Part shown: positions 33,480 through 45,904 of the stretch, one piece after another
How positions within the stretch are numbered: position 1 is the first letter of the stretch
How the letters are laid out: each line of letters opens with the position of its first letter
DNA from: Mycocentrospora acerina
Lineage: Eukaryota; Ascomycota; Dothideomycetes; Pleosporales
Assembly: GCA_022701365.1 (NCBI GenBank)
Contig: JAKUHH010000150.1
Location: 744,001 to 808,000 of the forward strand
Reading direction: 5' to 3'
DNA: 64,000 nt
Notes under the pieces: generated by a model
The model's input: the letters and a program-made list of their open reading frames with translations, nothing else
Told to the model about the DNA's origin: nothing
Databases searched by the model: none
Program-made: the position numbers and the translations under genes

Positions 33480-34817
33480 GTAGCTTGGATGAATTGGCAG
33501 AGCGCCAGAAAGGAGGATGTAAAGAGGTGGTGATGAGTCTTGGATGGTGTAGAAAGAGCTTCGCAAAGTTGTGATTTGCCTGGAACTAACCTGCTGTCCT
33601 GGGGCTAGCGATCGCAAGTACATTATGTCGCACACCTTCGTTCGCAGTCTTTGGGTGGCCATTGGTCGATCGTGCTGCCCACAATATGGACAATGAAGAT
33701 CTCGAGCCCCTCTAATAAACAAAAATCATGGGTCTTGCTTTGCGGGGCAATCGAGCGAGCTGCTCGCGCGTTGCAGAAAATTAATGTGCTCGGAAGACGA
33801 TAGGTTCGAAGACGCCTAGAAGGCGAGCCGACATGTGGGTAAGCTGGCTCTTGCGGGGCTGTAAAGGTGGATAGTAAGCAGCATTGGAGCGGTCAGTTAT
33901 CTTACTTGATCTCACCTGTGCACTCTTTTAACAGTATAATAATCAACACCACTCGAAGCTGTTTTCTCCGTAAGGCCACTGCAGATTTCTATTGCCAGCG
34001 GTGTGCACCATGCTTCCATATCCCGCTTTTGTCGCCTCTTGAGAGGTGAAGGTTGGAAGCGAACTGAGATGACGGAGGCTGGCTTCGGAGCATTCATATC
34101 GTCACGATTAGAAAGAGCAAATCCTGGGCCGAGATGACCTGCAGAGGTTGGCACAGAAAGAACAAAGGGTCCAGCCCCCTGCATCCGTTCCTTGCGTCAG
34201 GTGTGTACGTCCCAAAAACAGTGTCTTGAACGGAAGGGGTGAGGAGATCGCGGCACGTGACCCATACACAGAGTGATCGAAGCCAAAGCTGATTCGGCTG
34301 GCTCAATGCGTCTTAGTTGCAGCTGCTGTTTCGGGAGATTGTGAAACATCAGCGTCCATTTTAAGTAGTCTGGGTAAGCAGACTGCGCAGCCACAAGACA
34401 GGCCTAGAGACCACCTGTTGATTCCCTGCCAAAGCCAAAAGCACCGGCAGCATCTCCAGCCTCTGCGAGTCTTGATTTTTGCGGGACACGTCTGCGGTGC
34501 ACTTACGAGACGACAAGTGACGAGGCGAACCCATTATGGTTGGCCTACCCGTCTCCCCCCCCTGCTAGCAGCAGAGTTGAAGGCGGTCAGGGACAGGTCC
34601 ACAATTCACATAGCGGCGGTCCCGCCTCCAATTCACCCATTTGCATTGCTACATTCACACGTCCACCGCCGCCAGATGCTTATGAAAAGGCTGCGACTGC
34701 CGTGACAAGCAAGCACTACTCTGCTCATTTTTCTTGCACAACCCCCTGGACCAAGCAGTTGCGGTCCCCCAGCTGCGACTCCCCCTGCACTCCGTCTGGA
34801 ACCCTTGATCGCCAAAT
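33480..34817. other. Intergenic, PL1 downstream and Gyp5-like promoter
   Basis: A 1338-base spacer with no supported gene. Open frames of 60-95 codons occur on both strands but do not resemble known proteins. Confidence 0.55.
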
Positions 34818-37717
34818 ATGAGTGAGCCCACCGCCCAGACAGCGAAGAAGCCGGCCAGGCCTGCGAGCTCAGCCAGCTCCGACAAAGACGGCGTAAGTGT
34901 GCGACGTGTGTCTTGTGCACGCCGGAACCCGAGACTTGCAGCAGGTTGACTGACGCGAGGTTGCCCTGCAGGAGAGCTTCGAAGACGCACCCGAGAATAG
35001 CCCCCGCCCCGACTCCCACGACGATTCAGACGACGACGACGAAGACGAAGACGAGTCCGAAGACTCTGAGGATTCGGAAGATTCCGAATCCGAATCCTCG
35101 CAACGGCAATCAGTTGACAGCAAGCGCGCGTCCTCGTCGTCGTCTGCTATGCACGAGCCTGCCACCAGCACATCTGCGCCTGCAGCGTCTGGCGCGCCTG
35201 CAGTACCCAAGGAGGCTAGTGATAAGACAGAGAAGCCCCAAGGCAACACTGATACTTCGGAAGAGTCCCGCAAAAATGTGCCGCCTGCAAAGTCTCCCCT
35301 ACTCACCTCTCACCGAATATCAGTGACATCAGACATGACTGATGTGTCATTGGAGGAGAGCGATGGGACTTCTAGCCCGCCCCCAAAACTACCACCGCGA
35401 GACTCACGGGACTCAACAACCGCACTGCAAGGCCTGTCTGGCAGGATGTCTCCTGTCAAATTTCCTCCTCCACCACCGCCACCGCCGGCGCCGCCCGCAC
35501 AGGAGAAGCCCGCCCCAGCCCCCACCATGTCTAGGAAGCTCACAAGTCCCTTCTCATGGCTATCACGGAACAGCTCCAGCAAAAAGATTGACACACCGCA
35601 CACATTGCCTGCATCAGAGCGACGAAACACCAACGCCTCAATTGCGACGCTGGGCAGCAATCCAGAACTCACATTGAGCAGGATCGAGGACGAGGACCAA
35701 CACCCAAGCAACCGGTCGAGCCAAGGAAGCTTGCGTGACCGCTTCAAGTTCTTGAGGATGAGGGAAGAGGCAGGCATAACATTGGGCGACGAGACTGGCA
35801 TTGAGGTTGGTCACGCGCGAAGCACAAGTGTCGGTCTAGGCCTGGTCGGCACAGGAAGCGTGGCCGAGGACGAACATCAGTCTGGCACTGTGAGTCCCCC
35901 GGCTACCTCACTCTCAAAGCAGCCCACCATCAACCTAAATCTCGCCCCGGGGACTGCGGCTGGATTCGCAGCTGGGCCTGCAGGAGATGCAGCTGAACCA
36001 GTGGACTGGGACCTATGGCAATCTGTCGTCAACGAGGGGCCTGCAGCTATTGCACGTACTAGCCCTGAAGAGTTGAATCGTGCCATATCGAATGGCATCC
36101 CCCAGGTGATTCGTGGCGTCATCTGGCAAGTACTTGCGCAAAGTAAGAATGAAGAACTCGAAAGCATGTACAAGGAGCTCGTTGCCCGCGGGACAGACAA
36201 GGAGCTCATGACCGTTCGAGCATCTACCATCAGCAATGGAACTAGTAAAGAGAAAGACTCGGTTGCTTCTTCTTCGTCGTCAGTTCACTCTGACTGCTCC
36301 ACACCAGCCACAACCACAGGGAGCACCAACGTCCCTCTACCTTCCCCGTCAATAAAGTCAGACACTTCCGACGAGGCGACCAAGTCACAGGCAAAACTTG
36401 CCGCAGACCGAAAACATAATGTTGCTGAAATATCAAAACTGGAGAAGACCATCAAGCGCGATCTGGGCGCCAGAACAAGTTACTCCAAATACCTCATGGC
36501 AGCTGGTCTGCAGGATGGACTTTTTGGTATCTGCAAAGCTTACGCCTTGTATGACGAAGCTGTTGGCTACGCTCAAGGCATGAATTTCATCGCAATGCCT
36601 CTATTGTTTAATGTAAGTACGTTTATGCCAACTTCAGATCACCGCTAATATCCACAGATGCCTGAGGAAGAAGCATTCAGTCTCTTTGTGACGCTAATGA
36701 ACAAATATGGTTTGCGTGATTTGTTCGTCCACGACATGGCAGGGCTGCACTTGCATCTCTACCAATTTGAGCGTCTTTTGGAAGAGTTTGAGCCCGCTTT
36801 GTACTGCCACCTTCGTCGACGAGAAGTAAAGCCACAGCTATATGCTACCCAGTGGTTCCTCACTCTTTTCGCGTACAGATTCCCTCTGCAGCTTGTTCTC
36901 CGGATCTATGACCTTATACTCAGCGAAGGTCTAGAATCAGCAATCCTCAAGTTTGGCATTGTGCTAATGCAGAAGAACGCGGAAGCATTGATGGGCATGA
37001 AAGACATGGCGACACTTACGACCTTCTTGAAAGAGCGGATATTTGACGTTTACATCGACAAGGCTCCTTCAGCAAACTCAATCCTAGAAAATGGGTTTTT
37101 TGGTTCAACTGCAGGTGTTGATAAGGAAGTCTACCGTGCAGACATGCTTGTGAAAGATGCTGTTGAAGTTAAGGTCACATCTGAGATGCTGAAGCAGTAC
37201 ACTGCTGAGTGGAAGGAGCAGCAACGAATAGAAAAGGAGCGTGAAAGCGAACTTCAAGGATTGAAGGAGAAGGTGGCTAAATTCGAAGCCAGGGTTCGAT
37301 TATTGGAAGGCCGCGCTGAGCAATCTGACATGGAGCATGTGCAGGTGGCCTCGGAACTTATCAAAACCAAGGTCGAGAACGAGAATCTTTCGGAGCAGAA
37401 TGAGACTCTGAAGACCAAAGTCGAAGAGCTACAGAAGATTGTAGATACGCAACCCGACGAGGTCGAAGCCAGGCTTAAGAGTGAGATGGAGACTGTGATG
37501 CAGAAAAACATTGTGGTGCACAACGAAAACCGAGCCCTGGAGGAGCAGATGGCGGAAATGGAGCAGGAGTTGGTGGCGACAAAGATGCAATGGGCAACCG
37601 TAAGTTCACGAGTTTCCTGACTGACAACTTATCCCACTGACATTTCTACAGATCAACGAAGAGCACGAAGGTCTCAAGCAAAAGTGGAACCACGTCTCAC
37701 AAATGATGAAAAAATAG
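34818..37717 (+). CDS. TBC-domain Rab GTPase-activating protein, Gyp5-like
   Basis: Predicted GAP for Ypt1/Sec4-type Rabs in ER-Golgi and exocytic traffic. Join(34818..34892,34972..36612,36658..37599,37652..37717), 907 aa, introns of 79, 45 and 52 nt. The first third is disordered with an Asp/Glu/Ser run (about residues 36-70) and a polyproline patch near residue 195. The TBC domain spans about 397-690: the arginine finger is in IPQVIRGVIWQVLAQ and the glutamine finger in GYAQGMNFIAMPLLF, so both catalytic residues are intact. An insertion rich in Ser/Thr (36240-36400) splits the first part of the domain. A C-terminal coiled coil follows (about 745-895; LKEKVAKFEARVRLLEGRAE). Domain order matches the Gyp5/Gyl1 group. 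The last exon codes only 21 residues, ending SQMMKK. Confidence 0.9.
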
Positions 37718-38443
37718 CCAACGATTCAAAGCTTTGCGCCGCCGTCGTTGGCATAAAGATTAATTTGCACAAAGATTATAGCCACCTTTATGTCCGCGGA
37801 AGACTACAATATGTGGTTCAAGCACTCCTCAATTCAGTTCGCCTTGTCAATAGTAGCTGCCGTTGGTCAACGATTTCCACATGACTCATCTCTTCTTTTC
37901 CACCTGCTTTGGCAGTGCGCTATTCGCGGCTCGGTCAAGCACCCTGTCGGTAGCTATTTTTCGTTTTTAGGTTTCGCTCGTTTTTGAATAGCATGCATGG
38001 ATATGGTAGCGCGGCCGCAAAGGAGTTTTGGCAGCAGAGATAGGTCTACATCTCTATTGACCCACGAGGAAGTGGTGGGCGTGCCCTGTATTAGTCTTGA
38101 GTTTGTAGTACCCCATTGGGGAATTGAGCCTCATATGAAGCTTAGAGAGACTCGTTTCTTGATATCCAAGTGATTCGTCTTCGGCCAAGGTCATTTACTT
38201 CCAACATGCGAAGAGCATGGTTGCAAGGTAAAGTTATGTCGGCCAGCGCTAACGTGGCACGCTAGTAGTATGGACTTGGCAAGGAAATTGATCCACGACT
38301 CCATTCAGGATCTGCTTCTCCTCTCCAACATCAAAGACGACAAAACGACACAACGCGCAACCCAACTGCGCCTCATCGTCTCTTCCCTCATTTGATAGTC
38401 GCGACTAATAATCAGCATCTTAATTCTGATACGCGCAGACGCT
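37718..38443. other. Intergenic, KH-protein promoter
   Basis: A 726-base spacer: 3' UTR of the Gyp5-like gene and the promoter and leader of the KH gene. No other feature is supported. Confidence 0.6.
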
Positions 38444-40317
38444 ATGGCTGCGCCTACTCCCGACCTCAACGCCATCCTCGCGGCTCTTGGTACGTTAAAC
38501 ACTGCGCGCTCAACGGAAGTCTGCTGACAGTATTGCTAGCTGCTGGACGTGGCCCCTCCACTACTCCATCGCAGGCACCACAACAGCCCCCACCGGCGCA
38601 GCATTTGCCGCCTCAGGGAATGCCGCCTGGCTACCCGGGCGCGCCTGCCATCCCCAGCTACAACTTCCCCCAACCCACAAGCTCTGGCAGCCTTGACCTT
38701 AACGCAATCAAACAAGGTATGGCAGGTTCTGTCAGCATCCAGGATGCGCTTGCAAAGGCGCGTGGTTTCGCTGCCCAGAAAGGTCTCGCCTACGAAGCGC
38801 GTCCAGGTATCCCCGACTCCTGGTCTGGTCTCGGTAGCCCATCGCAGACTTACACAGTGACAGCTCACCAAGAAGACCCGCGTTTGAGCGGACGTCCTTA
38901 CCGGCGCTCTCGGTCGCGGTCCCCACCGCGTCGAGACGCTGCGCGTGACAGCTACAATCCTTATCGAGATGAACGACGTGATGAGCGCCGAGGAGGAGGC
39001 TTTGGCCGCGAAAGGTCTCGCTCACCTCCTCGCCGCAATACTTTCTCTCCTCCGCAGCAGTTTGGCGGAAATGACCGTAGCCCTCCTCCCAATGATAACT
39101 CTGAGGTGATTCTCATTGACTCTTCCCTGGTTGGTCTTGTGATTGGACGCCAAGGTGAGAGTCTCCGCCGTATTGAGCAAGAATCAAGTACTAGGATCCA
39201 GTTCATCAACGGCCCTGAGGCTGGGCCACAGCGCGAATGTCGCATCACTGGCAGTCCTGGTGCCCGAATCAGTGCGAAGCGTGAAATCAACCGCATCATC
39301 GAAGAAAATGGCGGCAATCCCGCTCGTGAAACTGGTCGCAATGCACGAGCTGGTGGTGCCAAGACGGTTGGCCAACAACAGCCTGCTTTACGTGAAGGCG
39401 AGCAATCGTCTCAGATCATGGTGCCTGACCGTACTGTTGGCCTCATCATCGGCCGAGGCGGCGAGACTATTCGTGACCTGCAAGAGCGAAGTGGTTGCCA
39501 CGTCAATATTGTCGGTGAAAACAAGAGCGTGAACGGCCTTCGTCCCGTGAATCTCATTGGAAGCCCCGCTGCTGCTGCCCATGCTAAGGAGCTCATCATG
39601 GAGATTGTTGATAGCGACACAAAGCAGATGGATGGCCCAGTACAAACTCAACAACAGCCCCACCAGCCGCAGTTCCAGAACAAGCGTGAAAACTTTGATC
39701 CTTACAGTGGTGCTGCTGCGGCCGGCGCTGGCGGCGGCAACAAGATCAATGACAGCATCATGGTGCCTTCAGACGCTGTCGGTATGATTATTGGCAAAGG
39801 TAAGACAATCGTTCACGGCAATCTGCTTCCAACACTGACATATCAGGCGGTGAAACCATCAAATCCATGCAATCTGACACTGGCTGCAAAATCAACGTTT
39901 CACAAGCATCAGGCGCTGATATTGAACGTGAAATTGGTCTTGTTGGATCTCGCCAGGCCATTGACGATGCAAAGCGTGCCATTTGGGAAAAGGTTGATCA
40001 AGTGGTAAGTCTAAATTCGTCGTATTCCGTGTTCATTGTTGACTGACATTTCGCAGAAGGACAAGAATAATTCTCGTCGACGTGATCATGGGAACCAGGA
40101 TACTAGCTACTCACAACAGCAGGCTCCTTCTTACAGTCAAGCTGCGCAACCGGGACAGCCTCCCGCGCTAGCAGCAGGTGATGCAAGTGGTCAAGCCGCC
40201 GACCCATATGCTATCTATGGTGGTTATCAGCAATATTTGGCAATGTGGTATGCGTCCTTTGCTCAACAACAACAGCAGCAAGGGGGTCCACCTGCTCAAG
40301 GGCCACCAGGTGCTTAG
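38444..40317 (+). CDS. RNA-binding protein with RS-rich region and three KH domains
   Basis: Predicted single-stranded RNA/DNA binding protein of the FUBP/KSRP-like type, probably nuclear. Join(38444..38489,38540..39799,39847..40004,40057..40317), 574 aa, introns of 50, 47 and 52 nt. It begins MAAPTPDLNAILAALAAGRG. Residues about 130-190 are rich in Arg-Ser-Pro (RRSRSRSPPRRDAARDSY; RERSRSPPRRNTFSPP). KH1 is at about 202-272 (LVIGRQGESLRRIEQESSTR), KH2 at 307-372 (LIIGRGGETIRDLQERSGCH) and KH3 at 420-490 (MIIGKGGETIKSMQSDTGCK). All three keep the GxxG loop: GRQG, GRGG, GKGG. KH3 is split by an intron that falls inside its GKGG loop codon. The tail is Gln/Gly/Pro/Tyr rich (YGGYQQYLAMWYASFAQ), a low-complexity type common in RNP granule proteins. 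Confidence 0.92.
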
Positions 40318-41657
40318 GTTGTCACTCGTCCGCTTTGATGATGCACTCGTTGCTGAGACCTTGTCGCTTTGATGCTTGCTTGCATGACCAATGCCTGGAT
40401 TTTGCTACAAGTGGCATGAACACGTCGACTTCGCCGGATTATCTTCGACCCTTCTTGACTTGCGAGATTGTTGAGACCGCCTTGACTTCGGATGACTTTG
40501 ATCGCGCGCTACATTGCTCATGTCCGTCCATGTGGATTCGACCTCGAGTTTGTTACTCGGTTGCTTAGCTTGGCTCGCCACCTTTATCGTTATCACCTAG
40601 TCTGCGTGATCTGCATCATCTCGCTTGAGTTGTGTCTTTCGCCGTCCTGTGGGTGACTGCCGAATCTATATCGGAGCCGGAGTTTCATGACGATCTCTTC
40701 AATTGCAAGAACTTTGCACGGCTGCTGATCGTGATTGAATCTCGTTCATCTCGTTTTTCCAGCTTGATCGATTATACCCTTCCGGCGTTTGCGGCTTCTT
40801 GATTCTGGTATAAGCACTAAGGCACAATCTATGCGGATTGCATCTACGAAAAATCTCCATTTCATCAACAAAAGCATCCATTCGTTTGAATGTACAAATC
40901 GCTTCTTGCTGCTTTCCAGACGCAGACTTCGAAAAGCGTCTGTTCTTGGGATAGGTTCTTGGCTCTCCAATCATTGAGATTGATACAGAGTAATGCCAAT
41001 ATACGTGATTAGTTTAATTGTTGGCCTTAGAGAATACACAACGTTTTCAGTTTCAGCGTCACTTGCGAGAAGATGTTGCATTGCAAATGATTGTTCTGCG
41101 TCACAGCTATTAAAGACACTCGATTATATGAACTCACTATTTCAATATTTTCTTCCATGCTGCCTCTCATGTTAATAAATGCCCACCGGAGTTCGCCTTG
41201 CACACCGCTGCGCGTTATGTCCACACTAATCTCAAGTTCTCACGTGCCGAGCCCACAAAACGCGCTGGCGTTGCGGGGCTTTGCGACCTGCCCCTCCACC
41301 AGTGAGCCGCGGCGAACCCTGGACCTTTCACAGCCGGCGGTCGGCGAGCTCCTTCACGCGTTCATGGGTCAGCCGCAAGATAAGACGGCAATAGGCTGTG
41401 CGTGATTCGTTACCGCAGTGCTTGGTAGACCCTAGACCCCGTGGGACGGCTTCGCATCTGAAGCTAAGGGGGCCACAGTGGGAATGCTTTGTAGGTAAAC
41501 TGCAGGTGGCGTTGATAGCTATCTATCCAACATTCCCCACATTCGGGGGCGAACGATTCTTGGGACTGATCCTGCGAACACTTTTCTTTCTTTCTTTGTG
41601 TCGTACAGTTCCCTTTGTCCTCCTGTGTCTTCTTTCGAGAGCCGAGTACAACGCAAC
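40318..41657. other. Intergenic, xanthine dehydrogenase promoter
   Basis: A 1340-base spacer with the KH gene 3' UTR and the upstream region of the XDH gene. Short open frames are not convincing. Purine/GATA-type motifs near 41513 are listed separately. Confidence 0.6.
41513..41524. promoter_or_regulatory. Paired GATA motifs upstream of XDH
   Basis: TGATAG (41513-41518) on + and AGATAG on the minus strand (reading of 41519-41524) lie back to back, about 135 bases before the ATG. HGATAR is the known site of the AreA-type nitrogen regulator, and purine catabolism genes in Aspergillus are AreA-controlled. No perfect TCGG-N6-CCGA UaY site was seen nearby. Function is inference. Confidence 0.4.
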
Positions 41658-44600
41658 ATGGCGCCTGGTCTCGTGTCCCCTGGTCCTGCAGTTTCAGCAG
41701 AGGTGGAAAGGTCGTTGAACGAGGTTACCGCGAGCTACGATGACACATTGCGGTTCTATCTCAATGGGACGAAGGTCGTACTTGACGATGCGGATCCAGA
41801 GGTTACGCTATTAGAGTATCTGAGGGGGGTTGGACTGACGGGGACGAAGCTGGGTTGTGCAGAGGGAGGATGTGGTGCTTGCACAGTGGTATGTTTTGCA
41901 CGCCCAATTCACTCGGGTTAGATTGAGAGAGCTTCAGATTTGGAGAAGGTGGCAACAAAAAGTAACCACCAGTCACTAATGAAAGACTCAGGTTATATCG
42001 CAATATAATCCCACAACCAAGAAGATATACCATGCCTCTGTGAACGCATGTCTGGCACCTCTAGTCAGTATAGACGGCAAGCACGTTATCACAGTCGAAG
42101 GCATTGGAAATGTCAAGAGGCCACACCCGGCACAAGAGAGAATCGCAAAGGGTAATGGCAGTCAATGTGGCTTCTGCACACCGGGCATTGTCATGAGCCT
42201 GTATGCGCTCCTCCGCAACACCGATGCGCCTACCGAACACGAAGTTGAAGAGGCCTTTGATGGCAACCTCTGCCGGTGCACAGGATACAGGCCCATCTTG
42301 GATGCAGCGCAAAGCTTTAGCGTTAAGACTGGATGTGGCAAGGCGACTGCAAACGGTGGAGGCGGGTGTTGCATGGAGAAAGATGGTGCAAACGGAGGAG
42401 GGTGCTGCAAGAGTGGTGGCAGCGATGAAGACGCACAGCCTATCAAGAGGTTCACACCACCTGGTTTCATTGAATACAAGCCCGATACTGAGCTCATCTT
42501 CCCACCACAACTGAGAAAACACGAGTTCAAGCCTCTCGCGTTTGGCAATAAGAAGAAGAGGTGGTTCAGGCCTACAACACTCGAACATTTGTTGGAGATC
42601 AAGAACGCATACCCTTCTGCAAAGCTGATCGCTGGGTCGACAGAAACTCAGATTGAGATCAAGTTCAAGGGTATGAACTACAACGCCTCAGTGTTTGTTG
42701 GCGACATTCCTGAGCTGCGACAGTTTGCTTTCCACGACGAGTACCTTGAGATTGGCGGGAATGTGGTTCTCACTGATCTGGAGCAAATCTGCCAAGATGC
42801 TCTCGAGCATTATGGAAAAATTCGTGGTCAGCCGTTTGCTACTGTCTTGAAGCAGATTCGGTACTTTGCTGGTCGCCAGATTAGGAATGTCGGTACTCCT
42901 GCGGGTACGCTGGCGACGGCGAGTCCGATCTCTGACCTGAACCCCGTTTTCGTGGCAACAAATGCTACGTTGGTTGTCAAGAGCTTGAAAGAAACGACTG
43001 AAATACCCATGTCGACCTTCTTCAAGGGCTATAGGCAGACGGCTTTGCCGGCCGATGCGATTATTGCTGGCTTGAAGATTCCTGTTGCGAAGGAGAAGGG
43101 CGAGTTCATCCGTGCGTACAAGCAATCGAAGAGGAAGGATGACGATATTGCCATCGTTAACGCTGCATTGAGGGTGTCGCTCGACAACGATCACATAGTT
43201 GAGAGTGTGGACCTAGTGTACGGTGGTATGGCTCCCATTACTATTCCTGCCCGGAAAGCTATGGAGTTCCTTCAAGGAAAGAAGTTTACTGATCTCAAAA
43301 CCTTGGAGGGCGTCATGGACAAGCTTGAGGAGGACTTCGACTTGCGATTCGGCGTGCCTGGTGGCATGGCGACGTACAGGAAAACTCTTGCGCTCGGTTT
43401 CTTTTACAAGTTTTACCATGAGGTGTTGTCAGAACTGCACGCCGAGGAGGTCGAAATTGACACCCAAGCCGTTGGCGAAATCGAAAGAGAGATCAGTTTC
43501 GGCAAGAAGGACGAAAAAGCTGCGGAAGCTTATAGGCAGAACGAGGTTGGCCAATCGAAGAACCATGTTGCAGCCATGAAGCAATGCACGGGTGAAGCGC
43601 AGTACACGGATGATATCCCATTGCAGCGTAATGAACTTTACGGATGTTTGGTGTTGTCGACAAAAGCTCATGCCAAATTGCTCAAGGTCGACCCAGAGTT
43701 GGCATTAGACCAGCCAGGTGTGGTAGCATACGTTAACCATACAGACGTGGCCACACCGGAAGCCAATTGGTGGGGAGCGCCAGCTTGTGACGAGGTTTTC
43801 TTTGCCGTTGATGAAGTCTTTACTGTTGGCCAACCGATTGGAATGATCTTGGCTGATACAGCAAAGCGCGCGGAACAGGCAGCTCGCCTCGTCAAAATCG
43901 ACTACGAAGAGCTTCCTGCTATCTTCACTATCGAGGAAGCCATCGAGAAAGAAAGCTATTTCAACCACTTCCGCCAAATCCAGAAGGGAGACACGGAAAA
44001 GGCCTTTGCGGAGGCTGACCATGTCTTCACTGGTACGGCACGCATGGGTGGTCAGGAGCACTTTTACCTTGAAACTCAGGCATGCCTGGCAGTTCCAAAG
44101 CCTGAAGACGGCGAGATGGAAATCTTCAGTGGTACGCAGAACCCAGCTGAGACCCAAGCGTATGTCGCAAAGGTCGTCGGTGTTGCGGCGAACAAGATCG
44201 TCAGTCGCATCAAGCGCATGGGAGGTGGTTTTGGTGGCAAGGAAACTCGATCAGTTCAACTCGCTTGTATCGTAGCTGTTGCTGCGAACAAGGTCCGGAG
44301 ACCAGTGAGGTGCATGTTGAACCGAGATGAAGATATCCTCACTTCTGGACAACGCCATCCATTCCTTGCTCGCTGGAAGGTCGCTGTTAACAAGGATGGC
44401 AAGATTCAAGCTCTTGATGCCGATGTTTTCTGCAATGGAGGCTGGAGTCAGGATCTGTCTGGTGCCGTCGTCGAGCGATCGCTCTCGCACATTGACAACG
44501 TCTACTCGATTCCCAATGTACACGTCCGTGGCAGGGTGGCAAAGACGAATACTGTCTCTAACACCGCATTCCGCGGCTTCGGTGGTCCACAGGGTCTGTT

Positions 44601-45904
44601 CATCGCCGAAACGTACATTGAAGAAATCGCGGACCATCTCAACATCCCTGCAGAAAGGCTTCGTGAAATCAACATGTACTCCCCGGAGACAAACATGGTC
44701 ACACATTACAACCAGAAAATCGAGGACTGGTACGTTCCGCTCATGTACAAGCAAGTGCAGGAAGAATCCGCGTACGCGCGCCGCCGGGACGAAATCACAG
44801 AGTGGAATAAGACGCACAAGTGGAACAAGCGTGGCCTCGCCATTGTTCCAACAAAGTTTGGTATTTCCTTCACAGCCTTGTTCTTGAATCAGGCTGGCGC
44901 ACTTGTGCACATCTACCACGACGGCTCCGTTCTTGTTGCGCACGGCGGTACAGAAATGGGTCAAGGTCTGCACACGAAGATGACGCAGATCGCCGCGGAA
45001 GCGCTTCAAGTACCTCTTGAGAATGTATTTATTGCTGAAACCGCAACCAACACAGTCCCGAATGCGTCGTCCACAGCCGCATCCGCATCCTCTGATTTGA
45101 ACGGTTACGCCATTTTCAATGCTTGCGAGCAGTTGAATGAGCGTCTCCAACCCTACCGCGAGAAACTTGGACCCAATGCAACAATGAAGGACCTTGCACA
45201 CACTGCATACTTTGACCGTGTAAATCTCTCTGCGCAAGGCTTCTACAAAACACCCGACATTGGTTACGTATGGGGCGCCAACAAGGGACAGATGTTCTTC
45301 TACTTTACGCAGGGTGTGGCGGCCGCGGAAGTCGAAATCGATACCCTGACCGGTGACTGGACTTGCAGGCGTGCAGATATCAAGATGGATGTCGGCCGAT
45401 CAATCAACCCTAGCATTGACTACGGACAGATTGAAGGTGCGTTTGTGCAAGGACAGGGCCTGTATACCACGGAGGAGAGCTTGTGGCAACGAAGCACAGG
45501 TGGTATTTTCACAAAGGGGCCTGGCGCGTACAAGATCCCAGGCTTCAGAGATATTCCACAAGAGTTCAACGTTAGTCTGTTGAAGGATGTTAACTGGGAG
45601 AATCTGAGGACTATTCAGCGATCAAGAGGTGTCGGTAAGTTTTCCTTCCCCTATTTACGCCAAAGAACGTACATTTGCTAACATCGATATAGGTGAGCCG
45701 CCGCTGTTCATGGGAAGCTGTGTCTTCTTCGCAATTCGTGATGCGCTCAAGGCTGCGCGTGCGGAATTCGGCGAAACCTCAATCCTGCATTTGCAGTCCC
45801 CTGCTACACCTGAGCGCATCAGAATTTCCTGTGCGGATCCGATCTTGAAGCGAGGGTGGGTGGAGCCTAAGGAGGGAGAAAAGAGTTTCTTTATCAGTAT
45901 CTAA
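41658..45904 (+). CDS. Xanthine dehydrogenase (molybdo-iron-sulfur flavoprotein)
   Basis: Oxidises hypoxanthine and xanthine to uric acid with NAD+, allowing purines to serve as nitrogen source. Join(41658..41888,41992..45634,45693..45904), 1361 aa, introns of 103 and 58 nt. The first [2Fe-2S] domain has GCAEGGCGACTV; the second has QCGFCTPG and NLCRCTGYRP. A Cys/Gly-rich linker (GGGGCCMEKDGANGGGCC) joins it to the FAD domain, which contains RNVGTPAGTLATASPISDLN. The molybdenum part has RMGGGFGGKETRS, the substrate-binding Arg in NTAFRGFGGPQG, and GGTEMGQGLHTKM. The catalytic Glu lies in the GVGEPPLF string created by the last splice. Length and cofactor motifs match fungal XDH (Aspergillus hxA). 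A Cys/Gly-rich insertion of about 40 residues between the two halves of the FeS/FAD region is longer than in animal XDH. Confidence 0.97.
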
